Source of the DNA: Candidatus Nomurabacteria bacterium
GTDB lineage: Bacteria; Patescibacteriota; Minisyncoccia; Phycocordibacterales; Phycocordibacteraceae
NCBI GenBank assembly: GCA_943353835.1
Contig: CALRBA010000008.1
Location: 1-35,104 of the forward strand
Length of the DNA: 35,104 bases
Direction of reading: 5' to 3'
The notes below the pieces were generated by a model. That model ran no database searches. It was given only the letters and a program-made list of their open reading frames with translations, and was not told the DNA's origin. A program made the translations under genes and the position numbers. This document shows positions 1-8,339 of this stretch, piece after piece. Each line of letters starts with the position of its first letter. Position 1 is the stretch's first letter.

Positions 1-313
1 AGTGAACAAGGGTGTGCCCTATGGAAGAGAGTCGTGGGTTGATAGGATGGTCACTACACACCACTTGGAAACTACACTACGCAATGCTGGGCGACCGAAG
101 AAATATTAGGACACGGAAAAGACAAAAGAATCGTGACTGTCCCCATTACCGTCCCATTACATTACCCCCGCCCGCACTCGCCCAAATAAAGAAATCGTGA
201 TAATTTGCCTATACGAGTGAGCACCGGCGAAAGCGTTACTTGCACGCTTTCCTTCGGCTCGTTCGGAGAATACGAGACTAGGTGCAGACTCCCGTCTCAT
301 ATTTCCTCACTTC
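1..313. other. Upstream region without a supported gene
   Basis: I see no credible gene here. The open frames are short and lack family features. A stretch near 139-150 (GTGACTGTCCCC) resembles debris seen next to REP-type transposases, but no transposase is present. Short complementary blocks (about 232-239 with 311-318) could pair, but the second is part of the tRNA-Thr acceptor region, so a separate RNA is not supported. The window edge may cut off an upstream gene. Confidence 0.4.
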
Positions 314-386
314 GCCGGAGTAGCTCAGTTGGTAGAGCACGTCATTCGTAATGACGGGGTCGTCAGTTCAATCCTGACCTCCGGCT
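314..386 (+). tRNA. tRNA-Thr (CGT anticodon)
   Basis: A complete cloverleaf is visible. The 7-bp acceptor stem (GCCGGAG with CTCCGGC), the D-arm GCTC/GAGC, the anticodon stem CGTCA/TGACG with loop TTCGTAA, and the T-arm GTCAG/CTGAC all pair. The anticodon CGT reads ACG (Thr). CCA is not encoded. The next gene starts 4 nt after the tRNA, so the two are probably on one transcript. Confidence 0.95.
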
Positions 387-390
387 CAAA

Positions 391-1080
391 ATGGAAATTG
401 AAACAACAGCCCAAGATGAGGACACATCGCGCCGCGAGGCGAGGCGCGATGCGTTCAAGAATCTGGCGTTTATCCTGATCACCGTTGGCGCGGCGTATTG
501 GCTTATCGTCTCAATAGGGATAGACAGCCTTGAGAGGATTGTCGCAGAAGCCGGTATATGGGGCCCGCTTGCGGTCATCGCGCTTAAGATGGCCACAATA
601 ATAATCGTGCCTCTCTCCGGTGGCCCCGTCTATGCGATCGCAGGCGCGGCATTCGGCTTCTGGCAAGGATTCGCCATCACTTTCGTAGGCGACGTGCTCG
701 GCTTTTCCGCAGCGTTTTATTTGAGTCGAATATTCGGCCGGAAAATAATCAACGTGTTCGTACCGCGCACGCAATTTCCTTTTATAGAGAAACTTCTCGT
801 GCAAGGGTCTGCGCTCAAATCCTTCCTCAAGGCGCGCCTCGCATTCAGCGGATTCCCTGAAGTGTTTGCGTATGCGGCGGGTCTTACGAATATTCCATTT
901 TTCATATTTATCGTCGCACAGATGGCGTTCCATATGCCGTTCTCGGCTCTCGTGGTTCTTTTTGGGAACGCGCTTCTCACGGGCAATCCGCTTTTCTTTA
1001 TCGCCGCGACGATTACTGCCCTCCTCCTTGCAGTGGTCGGCGGATGGTGGTTCCACCGCGACCTCATGCGCGAAGCCTAA
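391..1080 (+). CDS. VTT/DedA-like (TVP38/TMEM64) membrane protein
   Basis: A 229-aa integral membrane protein. After a charged cytoplasmic N-terminus (about residues 1-25) come several hydrophobic segments, including the typical VTT-domain stretch rich in Gly, Ala and Pro around residues 60-110 (SGGPVYAIAGAAFGFWQG) and a loop with an arginine-containing segment (LKARLAFSGFPE). Members of the SNARE-associated/DedA superfamily act in membrane homeostasis and lipid or ion transport; a substrate cannot be assigned. The start follows tRNA-Thr by 4 nt with no room for a Shine-Dalgarno outside the tRNA. Either the mRNA is released by tRNA 3' processing and is leaderless, or translation starts at a later codon. 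A second, weaker VTT-like protein lies at 10651-11226. Confidence 0.8.
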   Translation: MEIETTAQDEDTSRREARRDAFKNLAFILITVGAAYWLIVSIGIDSLERIVAEAGIWGPLAVIALKMATIIIVPLSGGPVYAIAGAAFGFWQGFAITFVGDVLGFSAAFYLSRIFGRKIINVFVPRTQFPFIEKLLVQGSALKSFLKARLAFSGFPEVFAYAAGLTNIPFFIFIVAQMAFHMPFSALVVLFGNALLTGNPLFFIAATITALLLAVVGGWWFHRDLMREA

Positions 1081-1097
1081 TATCTGCCTAGGTGAGT

Positions 1098-1103
1098 TAT
1101 AAT
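1098..1103 (+). promoter_or_regulatory. -10 box of prfB
   Basis: A perfect TATAAT lies 10 nt before the prfB ATG. Transcription would start about 4 nt before or at the start codon, so the mRNA should be nearly leaderless. There is no Shine-Dalgarno. Confidence 0.6.
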
Positions 1104-1113
1104 CTGTTAATTC

Positions 1114-2013
1114 ATGGACGACAATAAAAATAAACGATTAAACGAGCTCGAGGCGTTGATGGCATCGCCCGACTTCTGGTCGGACAAGAACAGCGCACAA
1201 GAGCTGGTGCGGAAGTATCAGATGCTTAAAGAAGGCGGCGGAGGCGACCCGCACGACGCCGGAAACGCGACCCTCGCGATACTGGCTGGGGCTGGCGGGG
1301 ACGACGCCGAAGACTTCGCGAGAATGTTGCGTCGTATGTACGAGGGCTACGCATCCAATAAGGGTTGGGGCGTGCGCGAACTTCATACGAACGAGAACGA
1401 CCACGGCGGATACCGAAATTTGATGCTAGAAATCTCGGGCCCCTCGACTTCGCTTGGGGTAAACGGCCCTTACGGGCGTTTAAAGCATGAGGCGGGTGTG
1501 CATCGGCTCGTGCGCCAGTCGCCGTTTAATGCAAACGCGAAACGTCAGACTTCTTTTGCGCTCGTTGAAGTGCTTCCGACTCTCGTCGCTACCGATAAGT
1601 TGGAGCTTAAGAGCGATGACTTGGAGATACAGTTCGCCCGCGCCGGCGGCGCGGGCGGTCAGAACGTGAACAAGCGCGAGACGGCCGTGCGCATTCTCCA
1701 CAAGCCGACCAATCTCTCTGTACACATCTCAAGCGAGCGGAGCCAGCTCGCCAACCGCGAGAAGGCGATGGAGCTCCTCAAAGCTAAGATATTTGCGAAA
1801 CAAGAGGCAGAACGCCTTGCCGAGGCGAAAGGCCGTTCTATCGCTTCTACAACCGCGAACGAGTGGGGGAGTCAGATTCGTTCATACGTCCTTCACCCCT
1901 ACAAGATGGTCAAGGATCACCGGACTGAGCACGAATCATCAAATCCCGACAAGGTGCTCGCGGGCGACCTGGACGATTTTATTGACGCAGTCGCAGATAA
2001 GTACGGCAAATAA
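1114..2013 (+). CDS. prfB: Peptide chain release factor 2, short form
   Basis: Class I release factor that reads stop codons UGA and UAA and triggers peptide release. It contains the RF2 codon-recognition tripeptide SPF (in VRQSPFNAN) and the peptidyl-transferase-centre motif GGQ (in [12 protein letters not shown]), followed by the conserved C-terminal [10 protein letters not shown] block. At 299 aa it is well below the ~365 aa of E. coli RF2: the second half of the N-terminal helical domain 1 is missing, with the sequence going quickly from the first helices to the [19 protein letters not shown] segment. The programmed +1 frameshift of many prfB genes is absent. The gene's presence fits TGA being used as stop here (for example 2691-2693 and 14705-14707). 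Confidence 0.95.
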   Translation: MDDNKNKRLNELEALMASPDFWSDKNSAQELVRKYQMLKEGGGGDPHDAGNATLAILAGAGGDDAEDFARMLRRMYEGYASNKGWGVRELHTNENDHGGYRNLMLEISGPSTSLGVNGPYGRLKHEAGVHRLVRQSPFNANAKRQTSFALVEVLPTLVATDKLELKSDDLEIQFARAGGAGGQNVNKRETAVRILHKPTNLSVHISSERSQLANREKAMELLKAKIFAKQEAERLAEAKGRSIASTTANEWGSQIRSYVLHPYKMVKDHRTEHESSNPDKVLAGDLDDFIDAVADKYGK

Positions 2014-2028
2014 CGTATACTGGAAGCA

Positions 2029-2376
2029 ATGGAGACTAGAATAGTTAAAGATACAATCACGCTCGAGGAACTGCGCGCACTCGCGCGTGAGCAATATGGT
2101 GATGTTATAAAAGCCGTGGTAGACATCGCACATGGAATCATGGGAGTGGGTGGAGAACTCCATGTAGATATCCAATCTCTATTAATTGAAAAAGAAGATG
2201 CGCGTGGCGATACTACATGGGGCATTAACTTATATCTTGAAAAGACCAAGAATGAATTTATTGAATTTGACTCAATGATTAATTTAAAGCCGATACAAGG
2301 AAATAGGACGCGAGGAGTTGGGAACCCAGATGTTCGCGATAAAATAAAAGAAATTGTGAATAAATTGGTGGCATAA
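2029..2376 (+). CDS. DUF5674 family protein
   Basis: A 115-aa soluble protein. I recognise the DUF5674 pattern: a helical N-terminus (TLEELRALAREQYGDVIKAVVDIAHGIM), the GGELHVD block, WGINLY, and the C-terminal IEFDSMINLKP...GNRTRGV segment. The family is common in Patescibacteria and has no known function. A TATACT box at 2016-2021 lies 7 nt before the ATG, inside a 15-nt gap after prfB, so the gene probably has its own leaderless promoter as well as read-through from prfB. Confidence 0.75.
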   Translation: METRIVKDTITLEELRALAREQYGDVIKAVVDIAHGIMGVGGELHVDIQSLLIEKEDARGDTTWGINLYLEKTKNEFIEFDSMINLKPIQGNRTRGVGNPDVRDKIKEIVNKLVA

Positions 2377-2378
2377 GT

Positions 2379-2693
2379 ATGATGATTTCAAAACAAAGAT
2401 GGTTCACTCTCTCTCTTCCTGAACAGCTCGGCAATATTGGAAGTGAGGTGGGTAGGGCGTGTACCTGGCAAGGGAAAGACGACCAATCATTTTGGGGTGC
2501 AATCACGAGAGCGCTAGAGCTTTTTGACTTGACGCAAGAGGACCAGAGATGGACAAAACGTCGCTCCGAGATTGACCGCGCTCGTGAGAGCTTCGCCGAT
2601 GCGGTTCTTGGAGGAGAAGAGTACCAAAGCACTTTATCAGACATGGAGAAGTACTTCATGCAGTTTGCGCTCCTCGCCCGTAGAGGCAATTGA
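2379..2693 (+). CDS. Conserved small hypothetical protein
   Basis: A 104-aa protein, probably all-helical, with N-terminal RWFTLSLPEQLGNIGSEVGRACTW and a charged middle. I recognise the general pattern (NIGSEV.RA..W near the N-terminus) from small uncharacterised proteins of candidate-phyla genomes, but know no function. It starts 2 nt after the DUF5674 stop, with two consecutive ATGs (2379 or 2382), which suggests co-transcription. It ends in TGA. No membrane segment or signal peptide is visible. Confidence 0.65.
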   Translation: MMISKQRWFTLSLPEQLGNIGSEVGRACTWQGKDDQSFWGAITRALELFDLTQEDQRWTKRRSEIDRARESFADAVLGGEEYQSTLSDMEKYFMQFALLARRGN

Positions 2694-2720
2694 AGCGATA
2701 GGGTACAATAGACCGAAAGC

Positions 2721-3401
2721 ATGATTTATTTTGATAAAGTGACGAAGAGGTATGATGGGAACGGGCCGGCGCTTGAAGACATCACTCTCTCAATCGCTCC
2801 GAAAGAGTTCGTCTCAATAGTCGGACATTCTGGTGCGGGTAAGACGACTTTACTGAAACTGCTTTTAGCAGAAGAGCGTCCTACAGAGGGGGCGGTTTTT
2901 TTTGAATCCATTAACGTCAACGACCTACCGAGCTCGGCGCTCCACCATTATCGTCGTAGAATCGGAATGGTCTTCCAAGATTTTCGGCTCATACCGAATA
3001 AGACCGCCTACGAGAACATCGCATTCGCGATGGAGGCAGTTGGCCGAACTGACGACGAGATTAAGAGCGACGTGCCGTACATTCTGGAACTCGTGAATCT
3101 CTCGGATAAGGCGATGCATTTCCCCAGCCAGCTCTCCGGCGGTGAGAAACAGCGCGTTGGCATCGGCAGAGCGATTATCAACCAGCCCGACCTTATCGTC
3201 GCCGACGAGCCGACCGGTAATCTGGACCCTATTAATACATATGAGGTGGTAGAAATATTGAAGAAGATAAACGAGCTCGGCACCACTATCATCATCACGA
3301 CGCATAATAAGGGAGTGGTAGACGCTATCGGCAAGCGTGTTATCACCATTGACAGAGGGAAAATGGTGCGAGATGACGCCGAAGGTAAATACATACTATA
3401 A
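2721..3401 (+). CDS. ftsE: Cell-division ABC ATPase FtsE
   Basis: A 226-aa ABC ATPase, full family length. Visible motifs are Walker [10 protein letters not shown] (residues 35-43), the ABC signature LSGGEKQR, and Walker B with D-loop [10 protein letters not shown]. FtsE binds FtsX on the inner face of the membrane and, at the division septum, transmits ATP hydrolysis to peptidoglycan hydrolases outside. A TACAAT box at 2704-2709 lies 11 nt before the ATG. The stop codon overlaps the ftsX start by one base (TAATG), so the two are translationally coupled. Confidence 0.95.
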   Translation: MIYFDKVTKRYDGNGPALEDITLSIAPKEFVSIVGHSGAGKTTLLKLLLAEERPTEGAVFFESINVNDLPSSALHHYRRRIGMVFQDFRLIPNKTAYENIAFAMEAVGRTDDEIKSDVPYILELVNLSDKAMHFPSQLSGGEKQRVGIGRAIINQPDLIVADEPTGNLDPINTYEVVEILKKINELGTTIIITTHNKGVVDAIGKRVITIDRGKMVRDDAEGKYIL

Positions 3402-4336
3402 TGAAAAATATGGAATGGATGCTGATAAATAGAGTTCTAGTAAGCGGTTGGAAGAACTTCGCGCGAGGCGGAGCAGTCTCGGCGGCAACAGTACTCATAA
3501 TGACCGTGACTCTCGCGATTATAGGCTCTTTAATTTTCCTCTCCGCTCTTCTCACATTCACTCTGGATACGATTAAAGACAAGGTTGACGTTTCCGTCTA
3601 TTTTGTCACTACCGCTAGCGAGGCGGACATACTCTCTGTGAAGAACCGTCTGGAGAACCTACCGCAGGTAAAGAGCGTTTCTTATACATCTGCCGAAAAC
3701 GCCCTCATCGCATTTCGCGAGAAGCACGCGAACGACCAATTGACTCTACAAGCTCTTGAAGAACTCGGCGGGAATCCGCTTGACGCTTCACTCTCCGTTC
3801 GTGCTAAAGACCCTTCTGCTTACGAGAGCATTGTTAGTTTTCTTGAAGCATCTCCGGCGCTTTCTGTTGGCGGGGCGTCAATCGTTGACCGAATTAACTA
3901 TGCACAAAATAAAGAAGTCATTGACCGTCTTGCCCTCGCGATACGTGCGACGCGAGAGATCGGTTTCGCCGTAGTTATATTATTCGCTATAGCATCAATC
4001 CTTATCGCATTCGCCACAGTTCGCCTCGCTATCTATACGTCCAAGGATGAGATAGGTGTTATGCGTCTTGTTGGCGCCAGTAATGCGTACATTCAGGGCC
4101 CGTTCATCGTTACCGGCGTCATCACCGGAGTCATTTCAGCGACGCTTGTCCTGCTTCTCCTGTGGCCGGCAACTCTCTATGCAGGAGTAAAGACTATGGG
4201 TTGGTTCGGCGGATTCAATCTGGCGAGTTATTATGCTGGTAACTTTTCTCTTATTTTTGTCATAATTATGAGTTCCGGTATTGTGCTCGGCGCAGTCGCC
4301 TCTGTGTTCGCTATACGCAGATATTTGAAGGTCTAG
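3401..4336 (+). CDS. ftsX: Cell-division permease-like protein FtsX
   Basis: A 311-aa partner of FtsE. The order is the classic FtsX one: a short cytoplasmic N-terminus, a first membrane segment (about residues 28-58), an extracellular domain (about 60-170, [40 protein letters not shown]), then three C-terminal membrane segments around residues 185-310. The segment [24 protein letters not shown] between them is the FtsX coupling motif. Together FtsEX regulates septal peptidoglycan hydrolysis. It directly follows ftsE with a 1-nt overlap and precedes pyrG by 7 nt. Confidence 0.95.
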   Translation: MKNMEWMLINRVLVSGWKNFARGGAVSAATVLIMTVTLAIIGSLIFLSALLTFTLDTIKDKVDVSVYFVTTASEADILSVKNRLENLPQVKSVSYTSAENALIAFREKHANDQLTLQALEELGGNPLDASLSVRAKDPSAYESIVSFLEASPALSVGGASIVDRINYAQNKEVIDRLALAIRATREIGFAVVILFAIASILIAFATVRLAIYTSKDEIGVMRLVGASNAYIQGPFIVTGVITGVISATLVLLLLWPATLYAGVKTMGWFGGFNLASYYAGNFSLIFVIIMSSGIVLGAVASVFAIRRYLKV

Positions 4337-4343
4337 TTCCTGT

Positions 4344-6002
4344 ATGGCAAAAGAAGGTCATAAATACATATTCGTCCTAGGCGGGGTGATGAGCGGTGTG
4401 GGGAAGGGAGTCGTGACCAGTTCCATTGGTCTCCTTCTCCAACAGAAGGGGTATCCGGTAAATCTGGTGAAGGTTGACCCATACCTTAACGTTGATGCCG
4501 GGACGATGAATCCGACCGAACACGGCGAGGTGTTCGTGCTACGGAGCGGTATGGAGACCGACCAAGATATGGGCAACTATGAGCGATTCCTCGGACGCGA
4601 CCTTACAAACGAAGACTATATGACAAGCGGGATGGTGTATCAGTCGGTTATCGCGCGCGAGAGAGCGCTCGGATACGATGGGAAATGTGTTGAGGCTATC
4701 CCGCACGTGCGCGACGAGATTCTCCGCAGAATTGAAGACGCAGCTTCATACAACGGAAGCAAGGTGTCGGTTATAGAAATCGGCGGGACCATCGGCGACT
4801 TCCAGAACGCGCTCTTCATAGAGGCCGCGCGCGTGCTGAAAATGAAATATCCGGACGATGTACTCTTCGTGATGGTGTCGTATCTGCCTACACCGGGCAC
4901 TCTAGGGGAGATGAAGACGAAGCCGACACAGACTGCAGTACGAGATTTAAATTCATTCGGCGTTCAGCCGGATTTTATTGTCGCGCGTTCCAAGGAGCCC
5001 GTTGACGAGAAGCGTAAGGAGAAATTGTCAATCTCTTGTAACGTACCGCATGATCATATTATTTCTGCGCCGGACATCAAAAGTATTTATGAAGCTCCTC
5101 TAAACTTTGAAAAGGATAAGCTTGGAGACCAGCTTCTGGATGCGCTTAAATTGCCGGAGAAACGCCGAGCATCGCTAGCTGCCTGGAAGAAGTTCGCGCT
5201 CGCCGCCACGAATGTAAAAGTGCCGGAGATTAATGTCGCAATCGTCGGGAAATATTTTGATACCGGCGACTTCGTGCTCGCGGATGCGTACCTCTCTGTC
5301 ATTGAGGCGATTAAATTCTCGGCCGCAAAGTTAAACCGTAGAGTTAATATAACATGGGTGAATTCAAAGAATCTTGAAGGTAGTAATGCGAAGATTGTCG
5401 CCGAACTCGGCAAATATCAAGGCATCATTGTCCCCGGTGGATTCGGGGAGAGTGGTATAGAAGGGAAGATTAAAGCGATACAGTTCGCACGCGAGAAGAA
5501 AATTCCATATTTCGGCCTTTGCTACGGTATGCAACTTATGGTTGTTGAATACGCAAGAAATGTGCTGAAATTAAAAGACGCGAACACGACAGAGGTTAAG
5601 AAGAGTACTGCCGACCCCGTAGTTGACGTAATGCTGGAACAGAAGAAGCATCTCGCCGACAACAAGTACGGCGGGACGATGCGCCTCGGCGCGTACCCCT
5701 GCTACCTGAAGAAAGGGACGCTCGCGCGCGCTGCATATAAAAAAGAGTTGGTAGAAGAACGCCATCGTCACCGATACGAGATAAATTCAAAATATGTAAA
5801 AACTCTTGAAGATGCCGGTCTCGTTTTCTCCGGCACCTCTCCTGACGGCGTTCTGATGGAGATAGCCGAGCTCTCGCGCTCGGTGCATCCATTTATGCTC
5901 GGGACTCAGTTTCACCCAGAGTTCCAAGCGCGCCCCTTGACCCCGCACCCACTCTTCACCGAGTTCCTCCGATCTGCCATCTCTAGGAAACGAAAGAAAT
6001 AA
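4344..6002 (+). CDS. pyrG: CTP synthase
   Basis: A 552-aa enzyme that aminates UTP to CTP using ATP and glutamine, close to the usual ~545 aa. The N-terminal synthase domain starts with the P-loop-like KYIFVLGGVMSGVGKGVVTSSIG and carries the conserved KVDPYLNVDAGTMNPTEHGEVFV block. The C-terminal glutamine amidotransferase domain has the oxyanion strand GGFGESGIEGK, the nucleophile Cys393 in FGLCYGMQ, and the His-Glu pair in TQFHPEF. It lies 7 nt after ftsX, so it may belong to the same transcript. The start ATG is fixed by similarity of the first residues to the family N-terminus. Confidence 0.97.
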   Translation: MAKEGHKYIFVLGGVMSGVGKGVVTSSIGLLLQQKGYPVNLVKVDPYLNVDAGTMNPTEHGEVFVLRSGMETDQDMGNYERFLGRDLTNEDYMTSGMVYQSVIARERALGYDGKCVEAIPHVRDEILRRIEDAASYNGSKVSVIEIGGTIGDFQNALFIEAARVLKMKYPDDVLFVMVSYLPTPGTLGEMKTKPTQTAVRDLNSFGVQPDFIVARSKEPVDEKRKEKLSISCNVPHDHIISAPDIKSIYEAPLNFEKDKLGDQLLDALKLPEKRRASLAAWKKFALAATNVKVPEINVAIVGKYFDTGDFVLADAYLSVIEAIKFSAAKLNRRVNITWVNSKNLEGSNAKIVAELGKYQGIIVPGGFGESGIEGKIKAIQFAREKKIPYFGLCYGMQLMVVEYARNVLKLKDANTTEVKKSTADPVVDVMLEQKKHLADNKYGGTMRLGAYPCYLKKGTLARAAYKKELVEERHRHRYEINSKYVKTLEDAGLVFSGTSPDGVLMEIAELSRSVHPFMLGTQFHPEFQARPLTPHPLFTEFLRSAISRKRKK

Positions 6003-6061
6003 GGTGATATACTTATCCACGATAGATACATGTAGTTATTAATTAAATTAGCGCCTAATTT

Positions 6062-6754
6062 ATGAGTACACTTCGAACCATGGTTATCACAAGCACAACA
6101 GTGGCTCTCATGCTATCGGCTACCGTCGCGTTTGCTCAGGAGCGACCGAGAGTTGTTGGTGACAGAGTCAATGATAGTAGACCACTAGCCACGTCAACGA
6201 CCGACCGTGTGAAAGTCACGCGAGAAAAGGCAATGAATCGCCTAGCAGACATTCAGGATAAGGTAAAAAGTGAGATGGCCATACGTCTTGCAGATCGTCT
6301 CGGCACACTCAACTCGACGTGGACGAGTCGCTTTACCGATACACTGAATCGCTACGACACAATCGTAGGGAAGATTCAGAGTAGGGCAGATAAAGCGCAG
6401 AGTGCCGGTAAGGACGTGTCGACCACTACCGCAGCTATTCTGTCGGCGAAGACTGCGATCGCGAGTGCTCGTACCGCAGTGACCTCGCAAGCGGCCAAGA
6501 CCTACGAACTCGACACATCTACTGTCGTTACGACATCAGCCACCAGTACCTCAAGCGGTCAGGGTGAGTTGATGAAGGGTCTGCGCAAGTCGTTTCAGAC
6601 TCTCCACACCACGCTCTTCAAAGACCTTTTCGCTCTTCGCGATGGCCCGATGAAGAATACGCGTAAGGCTGTGCAGGACGCTCATCAGACACTCGGTAAA
6701 ATCCCCGGAGTTGATGAGGATAACGCAACTTCTACAAAAAAATTGAATCAATAA
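6062..6754 (+). CDS. Secreted helical hypothetical protein
   Basis: A 230-aa protein with a clear signal peptide: MSTLRTM, then the hydrophobic VITSTTVALMLSATVAFA with an Ala-X-Ala-type cleavage site near residue 25. The mature part is rich in Ala, Thr, Ser and charged residues and looks like long amphipathic helices. It contains a RLADRLGTLNSTWTSRFTDTLNR segment of a type I associate with exported parcubacterial proteins. No catalytic motif is seen. The next small membrane gene starts 18 nt downstream and probably forms an operon with it. The function is unknown; a cell-surface structural role is possible. Confidence 0.65.
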   Translation: MSTLRTMVITSTTVALMLSATVAFAQERPRVVGDRVNDSRPLATSTTDRVKVTREKAMNRLADIQDKVKSEMAIRLADRLGTLNSTWTSRFTDTLNRYDTIVGKIQSRADKAQSAGKDVSTTTAAILSAKTAIASARTAVTSQAAKTYELDTSTVVTTSATSTSSGQGELMKGLRKSFQTLHTTLFKDLFALRDGPMKNTRKAVQDAHQTLGKIPGVDEDNATSTKKLNQ

Positions 6755-6772
6755 TTCCTAACTGAAATCACT

Positions 6773-7042
6773 ATGGACCAAACACTGAATCAAAATTCCT
6801 CAAACAAGATCTGGTACTCCGTCGGCGCCATTATTGTGATCGCACTTGTCGCGTGGTACCTCACATCAAAACAGCCAGTCACAAGCCCCAAGACCACCGT
6901 TGACGAACAAGCATCGACACCATCGCTCACAAGTGGCGATACGACCGTAGACATTATGATGGAATTGAATATGACGCCAGACAACTCTGCTACCATCGAC
7001 CAGGACGCAGCCGCTACCGCCAGCGCCATTCAGGGACTCTGA
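6773..7042 (+). CDS. Small membrane-anchored hypothetical protein
   Basis: An 89-aa protein. A short polar N-terminus (MDQTLNQNSSNK) is followed by a single membrane segment (IWYSVGAIIVIALVAWYL, about residues 13-30) and a Thr/Ser/Asp-rich tail, probably extracellular, that includes VDIMMELNMTPDN. It has no Cys, so it is not a lipoprotein. It sits 18 nt after the secreted helical protein, so the two probably form one unit. No family is recognised. Confidence 0.55.
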   Translation: MDQTLNQNSSNKIWYSVGAIIVIALVAWYLTSKQPVTSPKTTVDEQASTPSLTSGDTTVDIMMELNMTPDNSATIDQDAAATASAIQGL

Positions 7043-7111
7043 TTAAAGTTGGCGTTTGAATAAAGAGTATTTTTCAAGTATCGTGCAGGAATGCGCGATA
7101 CTTCGCGTTAT

Positions 7112-7182
7112 TGCGGAATCATCTAATGGTAGGATGCGACTCTCTGAAAGTCGTCATCTTGGTTCGAATCCAAGTTCCGCAG
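7112..7182 (+). tRNA. tRNA-Gln (CTG anticodon)
   Basis: Acceptor TGCGGAA pairs with TTCCGCA, with U1-A72 and discriminator G73, which are glutamine identity elements. The anticodon stem CGACT/AGTCG encloses loop CTCTGAA, giving anticodon CTG (reads CAG). The T-arm CTTGG/CCAAG encloses TTCGAAT. CCA is not encoded. The D-stem is short (ATC/GAT). Confidence 0.93.
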
Positions 7183-7183
7183 C

Positions 7184-7348
7184 CGATTTTTAAGCGTAAA
7201 AATCGCGTCGAAATGAGGCCTATCGTTATGTGATAGGCACCTGTAGACGGCACATTTTCGACGTCGCTCAATAACCACCAATCGCTAGTTACGTCGCCTG
7301 CAGCTTGGATTCGAACGCCGGAACATGTTTCGGTCTGCTGACCGAAAC
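7184..7348 (+). other. Structured intergenic region upstream of msrA
   Basis: Three structures can be read by eye. (1) A 9-bp hairpin with a 4-nt loop at 7184-7205. (2) A nested pair: outer helix 7206-7215 with 7253-7263 (one bulge), inner 7-bp hairpin 7218-7238. (3) A perfect 8-bp hairpin at 7327-7348 with a 6-nt loop. None is followed by a T-run. The stretch 7301-7315 resembles the reverse complement of a tRNA T-arm, but no full cloverleaf forms. It could be a cis-acting leader of msrA, a small RNA, or tRNA-derived debris. Confidence 0.4.
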
Positions 7349-7401
7349 AGTGAGTCGGTGCCCAGACCTCGCAGTGGGTCGATAACAAGGGTTTTTATTT
7401 T

Positions 7402-7968
7402 ATGCCGTATACTAATGAAATGAAAGAAGTCGCGGTATTCGGGGGCGGATGCTTCTGGTGCACCGAGGCGGTGTTTCAGATGCTCAAGGGCGTCACCTCG
7501 GTGACGCCCGGCTACGCCGGCGGTACAACACCTGACCCAAGCTATGAGGCGGTCAGTAGCGGGCGCACGGGCCACGCCGAGGTGACGCGCATCAAGTATG
7601 ACCCTACACAAGTCTCGTTCAACACCTTGCTCACCGTCTTTTTTGCCACCCACGACCCGACAACCCTTAATCGGCAGGGAGCAGATGTGGGGACTCAGTA
7701 TCGCTCCATCATTCTGTATACGACCTCAGTACAAAAAGAAGAGGCAGAAGCGTTTATCAAAGAGGTCGAGAGCTCGACAACTGCTGGCGCTCACGTAGTG
7801 ACAACAGTCGAGCCATTGACCGAGTTTTATCCAGCAGAGAGTTATCACCAAGACTACTTCGATAAGAACCCCCAAGAGAGCTACTGCAACCTCATCATCA
7901 GCCCCAAGGTCGCTAAGGTGCAGAAGCAGTTCGCTGAGCTCCTTAAAAGTAATCAAGAAATCATATGA
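7402..7968 (+). CDS. msrA: Peptide methionine-(S)-S-oxide reductase
   Basis: A 188-aa repair enzyme that reduces the S-epimer of methionine sulfoxide in proteins. The catalytic motif GGGCFWC is at residues 14-20, with Cys17 as the nucleophile, followed by the family blocks GVTSVTPGYAGG, YDPTQVSF and GTQYRS. The C-terminal YHQDYFDKNP block is also present. The length is normal for a stand-alone MsrA. The stop overlaps the msrB start by 4 nt (ATGA), so the pair is translationally coupled and covers both sulfoxide epimers. Confidence 0.96.
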   Translation: MPYTNEMKEVAVFGGGCFWCTEAVFQMLKGVTSVTPGYAGGTTPDPSYEAVSSGRTGHAEVTRIKYDPTQVSFNTLLTVFFATHDPTTLNRQGADVGTQYRSIILYTTSVQKEEAEAFIKEVESSTTAGAHVVTTVEPLTEFYPAESYHQDYFDKNPQESYCNLIISPKVAKVQKQFAELLKSNQEII

Positions 7969-8339
7969 AAAGAGATGAAGATCTGTCGCCAGAGCTCCGG
8001 AGAGTGGCGCGCGAGGGCGGGACCGAGGCACCGTTTACGGGTAAGTATGTCGACAATCACGAGGTGGGGATGTACGCCTGCGCTATTTGTGGGACACAGC
8101 TCTTCTCCTCTGATACTAAGTTTGACTCGGGTTCGGGCTGGCCGAGTTTTACCAACCCAGCAAATTTAGAGCATGTTGAACTTCGAGAAGACACAAGTCT
8201 CTGGATGAAGAGAACTGAGGTCGTCTGCAAGACCTGTGGCGCCCACCTCGGCCACGTCTTTGACGATGGACCAGTCGATGCGGGAGGAAAAAGATATTGC
8301 ATCAATTCAGTTTGTCTTGATTTCGATAAACAGGATTAG
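7965..8339 (+). CDS. msrB: Peptide methionine-(R)-S-oxide reductase
   Basis: A 124-aa enzyme for the R-epimer of methionine sulfoxide. Zinc-binding CxxC pairs are seen at Cys39/Cys42 and Cys88/Cys91. The fold motifs FDSGSGWPSF and GAHLGHVFDDGP are present, and the catalytic Cys is Cys112 in RYCINS. A further Cys at 116 could act in resolving the sulfenic acid. It overlaps msrA by 4 nt. Its TAG stop shares bases with the TAA of the convergent pseudouridine synthase gene (8336-8339). Confidence 0.96.
   Translation: MKRDEDLSPELRRVAREGGTEAPFTGKYVDNHEVGMYACAICGTQLFSSDTKFDSGSGWPSFTNPANLEHVELREDTSLWMKRTEVVCKTCGAHLGHVFDDGPVDAGGKRYCINSVCLDFDKQD

Noticed and set aside
139-170. GTGACTGTCCCC-like motif here and CACTGTCCC at 19276-19284 as REP-transposase remnants
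   Set aside because: Only short matches, with no transposase gene or paired palindrome nearby.
12-200. A 62-aa open frame at the window start
   Set aside because: No recognisable domain, odd composition, no promoter or ribosome site.
511-1056. Long antisense frame over the VTT membrane protein gene, and similar antisense frames elsewhere
   Set aside because: Charged, low-complexity shadow translations without family features; the opposite strand carries a recognisable gene in each case.
7295-7395. Possible second tRNA on the minus strand upstream of msrA
   Set aside because: A T-loop-like GTTCGAATCC and a hairpin are present, but the acceptor, D and T stems do not pair. At best it is a degraded fragment.
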